From NCBI GenBank assembly GCA_947476515.1, contig CANJQZ010000102.1, forward strand, positions 1-6,933: a stretch of DNA of 6,933 bases. The letters are read 5' to 3'. Of the stretch, positions 1 to 5,551 are shown one piece after another. The stretch's first letter is position 1; every line of letters starts with the position of its first letter. The notes under the pieces are model-generated. The model worked only from the letters and a program-made list of their open reading frames with translations. It had not been told where the DNA came from and made no database searches. The DNA comes from Flavobacteriales bacterium. GTDB lineage: Bacteria > Bacteroidota > Bacteroidia > Flavobacteriales_D > Crocinitomicaceae. Position numbers and translations under genes: made by a program.

Positions 1-29
1 AAGCTCAATTCCTGCAAAGCAGGTGGGCA
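1..29. other. Short intergenic tail with a 5-bp hairpin downstream of the MFS gene
   Basis: This is the stretch between the window edge and the stop codon of the minus-strand transporter gene. It contains the inverted repeat CCTGC-AAA-GCAGG (11-23). Read on the minus strand, the hairpin lies directly after the transporter stop, where a transcript end would be expected. However, the stem is only 5 bp and no run of T follows it on that strand, so it is a weak terminator candidate at best. Confidence 0.2.
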
Positions 30-1319
30 TTAAGTAGTTTCTTCCTCTAGATAATTTAAATCTTTTCCAAAGGTCTCGTCTAACTTACTCAAACTGAAAA
101 AAGCAAGTAAAATCAAGAGAAATCCTATTATCAATGCCGCAACACCTGTTGTGCAGGACATAGAAAGTAAAAATCCGAATAAAAGTATAATAAGGTTAAC
201 CGATCCTCTCACAAAATTAGGAATGGTGTTTGCAGCGGTAGATCTAATATTGGTGCCAAATTGTTCCGCTGCAATGGTTACAAAAATAGCCCAATAACCT
301 GTGCCTGTTCCTAAGAGAAAGCAAAATAAATAATAATTCTCAAGGCTTATTTGTTTAATAAAGATCAAGAATGTTAAGCAAATTATTGCTGTAAATCCTA
401 AATAAATTTTTACTACAAGTTTTCTACTTTTCAGCCATTGACTTAAAAATCCAGAAATTAGATCCCCCAATGATAAACCAATATAGGCATACATTACTGC
501 TTTTCCATTACTTACATTGGAAAGGCCAAGCCATGGTCCAAAATCGTCTTTTGAATTCATTATAATTAATCCAATAACATACCAAATAGGAATGCCAATC
601 AAAATACAATAAAGATATTTCAAGGTGTTTTTTCGAGAAGAGAATAAAATTTTAAAAGATCCTTTCTTTACATTTTCTTTGGTTTTAATGGTATTAAAGA
701 AATTAGATTCGATGGTTCCTACACGCAAGAATAATAAGGTTAATCCCATTATTCCACCCAATAAATAAGCGGCTTGCCAAGGTGCAATTTGAAAATTGAA
801 AATATTTGAAAATAAAGTAGCTAAACCAGCGCCAGTTGAACCTACGAGTGAAGCAACTACTGCGCCTAATGCTCCAAAAGTTACTATTATCATTGTGCCA
901 TAACCTCGTTTTTCCTTGGACATCATTTCAGAAACTAATGTTATTCCGGCACCTAATTCTCCCGCTAAACCAATACCTGCTACTATTCGAATCAAAGAAT
1001 AACTAAAGGTGTCAGTTACAAAAGCATTGGTGATATTAGCAATAGAGTAGAGCAGAATAGAACCAAAAAGCACTTTTAATCGCCCTTTTTTATCACCTAA
1101 AATCCCCCAAATCAATCCCCCAATGAGCATGCCTAACATTTGCATATTGAATAGGTGTTTGCCCATTGCCGCTTGTTCTAGTATGCTAGCTCTTGGCATA
1201 ATTGCTTTTAGACTGTCTGCTTTTACAACGCCAAAGAGTACCAAATCGTAGATGTCTACAAAGTATCCTAGAGCAGCAACAATAACTACAAAAATTATTT
1301 TTTTATTAGATTGATTCAT
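30..1319 (-). CDS. MFS transporter, sugar porter/metabolite:H+ symporter-like
   Basis: This gene encodes an integral inner-membrane transporter of the major facilitator superfamily, 429 residues, which is a normal length for the family. The chain is hydrophobic throughout and fits about 12 helices with a central cytoplasmic loop (about 203-233) rich in Lys. The loop after helix 2 carries the MFS signature A (GDKKGR, 75-80). A second signature is RIVAGIGLAGELGAG (111-125) followed by a Glu and an RGYG segment (to 141). In the C-terminal half, AEQFGTNIRSTA (351-362) matches the AExFxTxxR-type motif of sugar porters and the ProP/shikimate-type symporters. Helix 1 has acidic residues D22 and D25, which suggests proton coupling. 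The start is an ATG at 1319 with an A/T-rich leader and no Shine-Dalgarno. The gene is divergent from upp and is the only gene seen on its side. The substrate cannot be told from the sequence. It does not resemble the uracil permease families UraA or codB, so its neighbourhood with upp does not imply uracil uptake. Confidence 0.88.
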   Translation of the reverse strand: MNQSNKKIIFVVIVAALGYFVDIYDLVLFGVVKADSLKAIMPRASILEQAAMGKHLFNMQMLGMLIGGLIWGILGDKKGRLKVLFGSILLYSIANITNAFVTDTFSYSLIRIVAGIGLAGELGAGITLVSEMMSKEKRGYGTMIIVTFGALGAVVASLVGSTGAGLATLFSNIFNFQIAPWQAAYLLGGIMGLTLLFLRVGTIESNFFNTIKTKENVKKGSFKILFSSRKNTLKYLYCILIGIPIWYVIGLIIMNSKDDFGPWLGLSNVSNGKAVMYAYIGLSLGDLISGFLSQWLKSRKLVVKIYLGFTAIICLTFLIFIKQISLENYYLFCFLLGTGTGYWAIFVTIAAEQFGTNIRSTAANTIPNFVRGSVNLIILLFGFLLSMSCTTGVAALIIGFLLILLAFFSLSKLDETFGKDLNYLEEETT

Positions 1320-1340
1320 CTGCTAAAAATAGGAAAAATC

Positions 1341-1369
1341 TTTGATTTGTTAAATTACATTAATCTTTG
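1341..1369 (+). promoter_or_regulatory. Candidate Bacteroidota-type promoter for the upp operon
   Basis: TTTG at 1341-1344 is followed after 16 bp by TAATCTTTG (1361-1369). The Bacteroidota primary sigma factor consensus is TTTG (-33) and TAnnTTTG (-7). Here the -7 element has three instead of two bases between TA and TTTG, and the spacing is slightly short, so the match is imperfect. A start site shortly after it would give a leader of about 50 bases to the ATG at 1429. Confidence 0.3.
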
Positions 1370-1428
1370 TTAATTCTTAATTTAGCTTGATTTTCTGACT
1401 AACTTTATCAAAAAAATCACAATTGATT

Positions 1429-2076
1429 ATGGTATATAATTTTTCCGATCACGCATCCATATTAGGAAGCTATATTGCTGAAATTAGAGATGAACAAGTT
1501 CAGAAAGATGCACTTCGTTTCAGACTGAATATGGAGCGCATCGCCGAAATCATGGGTTATGAACTTTCTAAAAATTTAGCCTATTCCTCAAAGGAAATTA
1601 TTACACCTTTAGGTATTTCTTCTTGTAATGTATTGTTTGAGCAACCTGTATTAATTACGATACTGCGAGCTGGATTGGCCATGCATCAGGGACTTATGCG
1701 TACATTTGATAAAGCAGACAGCGCTTTTATATCTGCCTATAGAAAACATTCGAGCCCCGAAGATTTCGAAATATTTGTCGAATATCTTGCAGCACCACCG
1801 CTTGATAATAAAATTTGGATCATTAGCGATCCTATGTTGGCCACCGGAAATTCTATGTTAGCAGTATACAATACGCTTAAAATTAACGGAGCTCCTAAAA
1901 AATTGATTATTGTCTCTGCGATTGCAAGTTCGTTTGCCATTGAATCTTTAAAAAATCAATTGCCTCCCAATACAGAATTTTGGTTAGGTGCCATTGATGA
2001 TGAGTTAACGGCTCAATCTTACATCGTTCCCGGATTAGGTGATGCTGGGGATTTAGCATTTGGCATAAAAGTATAA
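1429..2076 (+). CDS. upp: Uracil phosphoribosyltransferase
   Basis: This cytoplasmic pyrimidine-salvage enzyme converts uracil and PRPP to UMP and pyrophosphate. With the ATG at 1429 it has 215 residues, the usual size. The open frame extends two codons further to a TTG at 1423, but the ATG fits family N-termini better. Visible motifs are ILRAGLAMHQGL (78-89) of the type I PRTase fold, the PRPP-binding loop DPMLATGNS (134-142), and the uracil-binding C-terminal segment YIVPGLGDAGD (198-208). The canonical loop ends GGS. The GNS here and the DLAFG that follows YIVPGLGDAG look like the Bacteroidota branch rather than damage. All catalytic segments are intact. It is the first gene of a tight plus-strand cluster, and only 2 bp separate its stop from the next ATG. 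Two TTTGTTAA copies and a promoter-like element lie upstream. Confidence 0.95.
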   Translation: MVYNFSDHASILGSYIAEIRDEQVQKDALRFRLNMERIAEIMGYELSKNLAYSSKEIITPLGISSCNVLFEQPVLITILRAGLAMHQGLMRTFDKADSAFISAYRKHSSPEDFEIFVEYLAAPPLDNKIWIISDPMLATGNSMLAVYNTLKINGAPKKLIIVSAIASSFAIESLKNQLPPNTEFWLGAIDDELTAQSYIVPGLGDAGDLAFGIKV

Positions 2077-2078
2077 TT

Positions 2079-2543
2079 ATGAACTGGGGAGGAATTACGA
2101 GTACTTTTTTGTTGTCAACTGTCAAATTTTTATTTGCGCCGTTCACAGCGGTGCATCTCGGAATGCATTATTATGAGACTTATTTTGCTTCAGTTGCTGG
2201 CGGTATCTTCGGATCATTTTTCTTTTATTTTGGAAGTGATTTTTTATTAGCTTATGCCGCCAAGCGTTATGCTAAAAAACTTCTTTGGGCAAAGCAAAAC
2301 AATACTACCGTGAAAGTGAAAAAAAAATTCACTAAAATGAATCGATTTATACTCAAAATAAAATCGACTTTCGGGAAAATAGGAATTTGTTTTTGGGCTC
2401 CTTTTTTTCTATCCGTTCCGATTGGAAGTATTGTGGTTGCTAAGTTTTATGGCAATGAAAAGTTTACTTTTCTATGGATAATGCTAGGTATGTTTTTAAA
2501 TGCAATTGTGACTACTTTTCTTTCTTATGTCATATTCAGATAG
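2079..2543 (+). CDS. Small four-helix membrane protein of unknown function
   Basis: I do not recognise a named family. The 154-residue product has four predicted membrane segments: about 6-28, 34-60, 101-124 and 130-152. A strongly basic loop of about 40 residues (62-98, many Lys/Arg) lies between helices 2 and 3. By the positive-inside rule this puts the loop in the cytoplasm and both termini there as well. Helices 2 and 3 contain small-residue motifs (SVAGGIFGS near 38-46; PFFLSVPIGSIVVAKFYG near 108-125) that could suit helix packing or a re-entrant loop, loosely reminiscent of small export or DedA/SNARE-like proteins. That resemblance is only an impression. The gene starts 2 bp after upp, and its last 17 bp overlap the following phosphatase gene, so it is almost surely co-transcribed and translationally coupled with both. 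The location between two pyrimidine-nucleotide genes hints at a related role, but this is inference. Confidence 0.85.
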   Translation: MNWGGITSTFLLSTVKFLFAPFTAVHLGMHYYETYFASVAGGIFGSFFFYFGSDFLLAYAAKRYAKKLLWAKQNNTTVKVKKKFTKMNRFILKIKSTFGKIGICFWAPFFLSVPIGSIVVAKFYGNEKFTFLWIMLGMFLNAIVTTFLSYVIFR

Positions 2544-3237
2544 ACATTTATTCTTTGATCTTGATAGAACGCTTTGGGATTTTGATGCTAATTCTGAATT
2601 TGCCTTGCGCACTATTCTTGAACAAGAAAAACTATTAGATGCCTGTCATGGGTTTGAACATTTTCATAAAGTTTATCGCAATAAAAACGCAGCTCTTTGG
2701 AAAAAATATGGTCAAGGAAAACTGGCAAAAGAAGCTTTGCGTTATGAGCGTTTTCGTGCAACCCTTAAGGTCTACGGATTACATGATGAGCATCAAATTA
2801 AAAGAATAGGCGATGCTTATGTCGAAATTTCTCCTAGACAAACACGACTTTTTCCTAATGCCATAGAGGTTTTAACTGATCTAAAAACAATGGGTTTTAC
2901 CCTCCATATTATCACCAATGGATTCACAGAAGTCCAATATGAAAAATTGAATAATTGTTTGTTAAGTCCCTTTTTTGATGTGGTAGTCTGTTCGGAACAC
3001 ATTGGATATAATAAGCCCCATCAAAAGATTTTTAAACATGCCTTGGATCTGGCAGGGGCTAAGCCTGAAAATTCCTTAATGGTAGGGGATGATTATCATG
3101 CTGATATAGCAGGAGCGTTACGATCGGGAATGCAAGCCATTTGGTTTGAACCTAATTTGCGCAATACCCTTAAGTTTGAGCATAGAATATATGATCTAAA
3201 TGAAGTGCCGCAAAAAGCTGCTATGTTATTGCGTTAA
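2527..3237 (+). CDS. yjjG: HAD-superfamily phosphatase, YjjG type (pyrimidine nucleotide 5'-phosphatase)
   Basis: This is a 236-residue cytoplasmic HAD hydrolase. Motif I is DLDRTLWD, with nucleophile D11 and acid/base D13. Motif II is ITNG (T130), motif III Lys is K163 in NKPHQKIF, and motif IV is VGDDYHAD (D188, D189; D193 just after). Residues 14-105 form the helical C1-type cap. The FFDLDxTLWDF opening and the overall layout match the YjjG/YfnB branch. Its characterised members release phosphate from UMP, dUMP, dTMP and base-modified or non-canonical pyrimidine nucleotides. The start at 2527 overlaps the preceding gene by 17 bp. No other Met is available before motif I, so this start is well supported. 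Sharing an operon with upp fits a role in balancing or cleaning the UMP pool. The exact substrate is inferred from family and context, and the family is known to be promiscuous. Confidence 0.88.
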   Translation: MSYSDRHLFFDLDRTLWDFDANSEFALRTILEQEKLLDACHGFEHFHKVYRNKNAALWKKYGQGKLAKEALRYERFRATLKVYGLHDEHQIKRIGDAYVEISPRQTRLFPNAIEVLTDLKTMGFTLHIITNGFTEVQYEKLNNCLLSPFFDVVVCSEHIGYNKPHQKIFKHALDLAGAKPENSLMVGDDYHADIAGALRSGMQAIWFEPNLRNTLKFEHRIYDLNEVPQKAAMLLR

Positions 3238-3250
3238 TTGAAACCTGAAA

Positions 3251-4036
3251 TTATTTCTCTTTTGTAAACATTACTTCTGCATCCTGACGCATCTTTTCAT
3301 ACATAACAATACCAGCAGCAACACTAACATTCAAAGAAGCGATCTCTCCTTTCATTGGAATTCTCAATCGAGCATCTGACATAGAAATAAGATCACTGGT
3401 AATTCCACTTTCCTCTGATCCGAAAATCATGGCTACTGGACCTCTTAGATTGATGCTTTGCAATGGGACACTTGCTTTTTCAGTACAAGCGATAATTCTT
3501 AAGCCACTTTGTTGTAAATAAAATAAGGTGTTTTTTAGGTTGTCTGTTTTACAAACCAATATTCTATTTAATGCTCCTGCAGAGGCTTTCATCGCGTCAG
3601 CTGTTACAAGGGCAGAACCTTTGGCAGGAATTAATATTGCATCGATTCCTTGACATTCAGCTGTTCGTGCTATCGCCCCAAAATTTCTTACATCCGTTAT
3701 TCTATCCAATACGAGAATACAGGGTTTCTCTCCTTTTAATAACATGTCGTCTACCACAACTTCAATATCTCCATATTCGATAGGAGAAACAAAAGCAATT
3801 ACCCCTTGGTGATTTCCTGAGGTTAAGGCATTTAATTTTTCTACTGGTACAAATTGTAATTGATAGTTTTTATCTGCCAGTTCATTCTTTAATTCCATGA
3901 ACAAATCTTTGTTCATCCCTTTTTGGATTAGAATTCTATTGATTTCTCGTTCTGCTTGAATCGCCTCAATAACTGTGCGGATTCCAAAAATCACATCTGA
4001 TTTTTCTTTTTTAATATAGTTTCTTTCTCTTTCCAT
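3251..4036 (-). CDS. rlmB: 23S rRNA (guanosine-2'-O)-methyltransferase, RlmB-like SpoU/TrmH family
   Basis: This is a SAM-dependent RNA ribose 2'-O-methyltransferase with the SPOUT trefoil-knot fold. The best start is the ATG at 4036 (261 residues). The open frame reaches a TTG at 4057, but that would lie inside the upstream osmC gene. Residues about 13-90 form the SpoU substrate-binding domain, including FGIRTVIEAI and GNHQGVIAF. The catalytic domain has motif 1 DVRNFGAIARTAE (115-127; N118, R124), motif 2 IFGSEESGI (204-212) and motif 3 RIPMKGEIASLNVSVAAG (225-242), which together form the SAM site. It lies 1 bp behind the osmC stop, so the two are probably co-transcribed. It converges on the phosphatase gene with 13 bp between their stops. 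Assignment to RlmB (the G2251 position of E. coli 23S rRNA) rather than another SpoU-family site is likely from the two-domain layout but not proven. Confidence 0.9.
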   Translation of the reverse strand: MERERNYIKKEKSDVIFGIRTVIEAIQAEREINRILIQKGMNKDLFMELKNELADKNYQLQFVPVEKLNALTSGNHQGVIAFVSPIEYGDIEVVVDDMLLKGEKPCILVLDRITDVRNFGAIARTAECQGIDAILIPAKGSALVTADAMKASAGALNRILVCKTDNLKNTLFYLQQSGLRIIACTEKASVPLQSINLRGPVAMIFGSEESGITSDLISMSDARLRIPMKGEIASLNVSVAAGIVMYEKMRQDAEVMFTKEK

Positions 4037-4037
4037 T

Positions 4038-4436
4038 TTATTCAAAAATATAATCAATTGCTACAACTTCTTCAATGGTTAATCCAACGGGACATTTTTT
4101 TCCAGCACTAACAACCGCATCAAAAGTAGCTTTATCCCAATGGTTTTCTGATAAATTAAATCGGATATTTATTTTAGCGATTTTTCTAGGAAGTGCGGAC
4201 ATAATTTTTTCCACTTTTGCATTGCAATGTTCCATTATTATTCCATTCTGTTGGCAATAAATACCCATTATTGTTATGAAACATGCCGCCAAAGAAGTAG
4301 CCATTAAATCTGTTGGAGAAAATGCTTCCCCTTTACCAAAATTATCTTTAGGGGCATCTGTAAGTATCTTCTCTCCTGAGTAATGAATACACTCAGTGCG
4401 CAAGTCTCCTAAATAATTAACTGTTGAAATTTCCAT
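4038..4436 (-). CDS. OsmC-like peroxide-reducing protein
   Basis: This 132-residue OsmC/Ohr-superfamily protein is a cytoplasmic thiol peroxidase fold that typically works as a swapped dimer on organic hydroperoxides. The two redox Cys of the family are present: C52 in the helix motif SLAACFITIMGI and C115 in KKCPVGLTI. The FSPTDLMATSLAAC segment (39-52) is the standard dimer-helix entry. The protein is compact, close to the YhfA/OsmC-like branch rather than the longer Ohr proteins. Additional Cys at 16, 61 and 71 are not part of the known active site. The start ATG at 4436 gives the full family N-terminus. A TAnnTTTG-like box lies just upstream on the same strand. The gene precedes the rRNA methyltransferase by 1 bp and is divergent from lipA. 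The substrate is not shown by sequence, so I leave the symbol blank. Confidence 0.88.
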   Translation of the reverse strand: MEISTVNYLGDLRTECIHYSGEKILTDAPKDNFGKGEAFSPTDLMATSLAACFITIMGIYCQQNGIIMEHCNAKVEKIMSALPRKIAKINIRFNLSENHWDKATFDAVVSAGKKCPVGLTIEEVVAIDYIFE

Positions 4437-4449
4437 ATGAATTGTTTAG

Positions 4450-4457
4450 CAAAAGTA
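4450..4457 (-). promoter_or_regulatory. Candidate -7 element for osmC-rlmB
   Basis: On the minus strand this reads TACTTTTG, an exact match to the Bacteroidota -7 consensus TAnnTTTG, 13 bp before the osmC start. No TTG (-33) is found at the expected 17-23 bp further upstream, and the resulting leader would be very short (about 8-10 bases), so support is partial. The left arm of a 7-bp inverted repeat overlaps it. Confidence 0.33.
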
Positions 4458-4487
4458 AGGCTTTTTTAAGGAGGGAGAATCTTACTT
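4453..4487. repeat. Inverted repeat AAGTAAG / CTTACTT between osmC and lipA
   Basis: Perfect 7-bp arms at 4453-4459 and 4481-4487 are separated by 21 bp, in the 110-bp divergent region. The left arm overlaps the putative -7 box of osmC. The centre-to-centre distance is 28 bp, nearly three helical turns, which is compatible with a dimeric regulator binding two half-sites. Chance occurrence in AT-rich DNA cannot be excluded. Confidence 0.3.
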
Positions 4488-4546
4488 AAAAACAATTTAT
4501 GATTTATAGATGTTATTGCTGAACTTTTACGAATTTTGTATTCATT

Positions 4547-5413
4547 ATGATAGAACTAAAAGAGGAAACGCCGAGAATGAAAAAGCCAAGTTGGCTGAGG
4601 GTAAAGTTGCCTATTGGTGAGAATTACAGAAAAGTAAGGTCGCTAGTAGACGAACATAAATTGCATACCATTTGTGAAAGTGGAAGTTGTCCCAATATGG
4701 GTGAATGCTGGGGAGAGGGTACCGCTACCTTTATGATCTTAGGGAATATTTGTACAAGATCGTGTGGTTTTTGTGCAGTGCAAACCGGAAAACCAGAGCA
4801 AGTAGATATTTTTGAACCAGGAAGGGTGGCCAATAGTGTTAAAATTATGGGTGTCAAACATGCTGTATTAACCTCAGTGGATCGCGATGATTTAAAAGAT
4901 GGTGGATCTGAAATATGGGTACAAACCGTTAAAGCTATTCGTCAGCAATCTCCAAACACTACCATGGAAACCTTAATCCCAGATTTTGCGGGAAATTGGG
5001 ATAACTTACAACAAATAATTGATGTGGCACCAGAAATTGTTTCACACAATTTGGAGACGGTGCGTCGTTTAACCAAACAAGTACGCATACAAGCCAAATA
5101 CGATAGAAGTTTAGAATTACTTTTTCGCCTAAAGAAAGGGGGCATGAGAACTAAATCAGGTGTTATGTTGGGTTTAGGTGAAAGTGTGGAAGAGGTAATC
5201 GAAACCATGCAAGATCTGAGGCAAGTGGAGGTAGATGTCTTGACATTGGGACAATATCTTCAACCTACACCAAAACATTTACCTGTAGAGGAATTTATCA
5301 CGCCCGAACAATTTGCTTATTACAAAGATTTAGGTCTTTCCATGGGATTTCGCTATGTAGAATCCGGACCCTTGGTTAGATCCTCTTATCATGCGGAAAA
5401 ACATTTATTTTAA
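4547..5413 (+). CDS. lipA: Lipoyl synthase (radical SAM)
   Basis: LipA inserts two sulfur atoms into protein-bound octanoyl groups to make lipoyl cofactors for 2-oxoacid dehydrogenases and the glycine cleavage H protein. All 288 residues expected for the family are present. The auxiliary 4Fe-4S cluster is bound by C43, C48 and C54 (CESGSC, then NMGEC) together with a Ser of the C-terminal RSSY motif (278-281). The radical SAM cluster is bound by C69, C73 and C76 (CTRSCGFC). Other conserved blocks are TSVDRDDLKDGG (109-120), HNLETVRRL (167-175), KSGVMLGLGE (203-212) and LGQYLQPTPKHLPV (234-247). The ATG at 4547 gives a family-like basic N-terminus. No lipB or lplA is adjacent, and the gene looks monocistronic: its left neighbour is divergent and 134 bp follow it. 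No clear terminator was seen directly after it. Confidence 0.97.
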   Translation: MIELKEETPRMKKPSWLRVKLPIGENYRKVRSLVDEHKLHTICESGSCPNMGECWGEGTATFMILGNICTRSCGFCAVQTGKPEQVDIFEPGRVANSVKIMGVKHAVLTSVDRDDLKDGGSEIWVQTVKAIRQQSPNTTMETLIPDFAGNWDNLQQIIDVAPEIVSHNLETVRRLTKQVRIQAKYDRSLELLFRLKKGGMRTKSGVMLGLGESVEEVIETMQDLRQVEVDVLTLGQYLQPTPKHLPVEEFITPEQFAYYKDLGLSMGFRYVESGPLVRSSYHAEKHLF

Positions 5414-5446
5414 TTTTCAATTTGTCAATCTGGTACAAGACAGCAA

Positions 5447-5551
5447 ATGAGTCAAAAAAAACTAAAAAAGAGAACAAAAATCTATACAGTAGTAAAAAAT
5501 TATCATTATCTTGCACGCTATTATAATAGCGCCCTAATATTAGAATTATGA
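5447..5551 (+). CDS. Possible 34-codon leader ORF overlapping the next start codon
   Basis: A short open frame starts at the ATG at 5447 and ends at the TGA at 5549-5551. Its stop shares the ATGA sequence with the start of the exported Asp-box gene (ATG at 5548), the geometry of translational coupling. The product would be 34 residues, very basic at its N-terminus (MSQKKLKKRTK), then Tyr-rich and mildly hydrophobic. There is no Shine-Dalgarno, but such sites are generally absent in this window. I do not recognise the peptide. An A-rich leader can produce such an ORF by chance, and the promoter of the next gene may lie inside it, so the call is tentative. Confidence 0.2.
   Translation: MSQKKLKKRTKIYTVVKNYHYLARYYNSALILEL
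5516..5531. promoter_or_regulatory. Perfect 16-bp palindrome upstream of the Asp-box gene
   Basis: CGCTATTATAATAGCG is a perfect palindrome ending 16 bp before the ATG at 5548. As DNA it could be an operator for a dimeric regulator. As RNA it could form a 6-bp hairpin with a TATA loop in the 5' leader. It contains TATAAT (5522-5527), although that -10 form is not the usual Bacteroidota promoter. No T-run follows, so it is not a typical terminator for lipA. Confidence 0.45.

Noticed and set aside
1..30. tRNA-Ala-like fragment: AGCTCA followed by a CCTGC...GCAGG stem recalls the D-arm start and anticodon stem.
   Set aside because: The loop has only 3 bases, the D-loop and the anticodon loop are missing, and no T-arm or acceptor follows. 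At most it is a chance likeness.
1423..1428. TTG upstream start extending upp by two codons.
   Set aside because: The ATG at 1429 gives the usual family N-terminus, and there is no sign favouring the TTG.
1737..2146. Two minus-strand open frames (1737-1940 and 1907-2146) opposite upp.
   Set aside because: They lie antisense to strongly conserved coding sequence and show no recognisable domain or ordered composition.
3238..3250. Bidirectional terminator between the convergent phosphatase and methyltransferase genes.
   Set aside because: Only 13 bp are present and I see no hairpin there. Transcripts probably overlap or end inside the opposing gene.
4037..4057. TTG start extending the RlmB-like protein by seven residues into osmC.
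   Set aside because: The ATG at 4036 directly follows the osmC stop and retains the whole substrate-binding domain.
4468..4474. Perfect Shine-Dalgarno AAGGAGG on the plus strand.
   Set aside because: The nearest ATG (4499) is 24 bp beyond its end and opens only a 7-codon frame. lipA starts much further on, and the other genes here do not use such sites.
4624..5208. Minus-strand open frames opposite lipA.
   Set aside because: They are shadows of the intact lipA frame, and their Cys- and Pro-rich translations show no family features.
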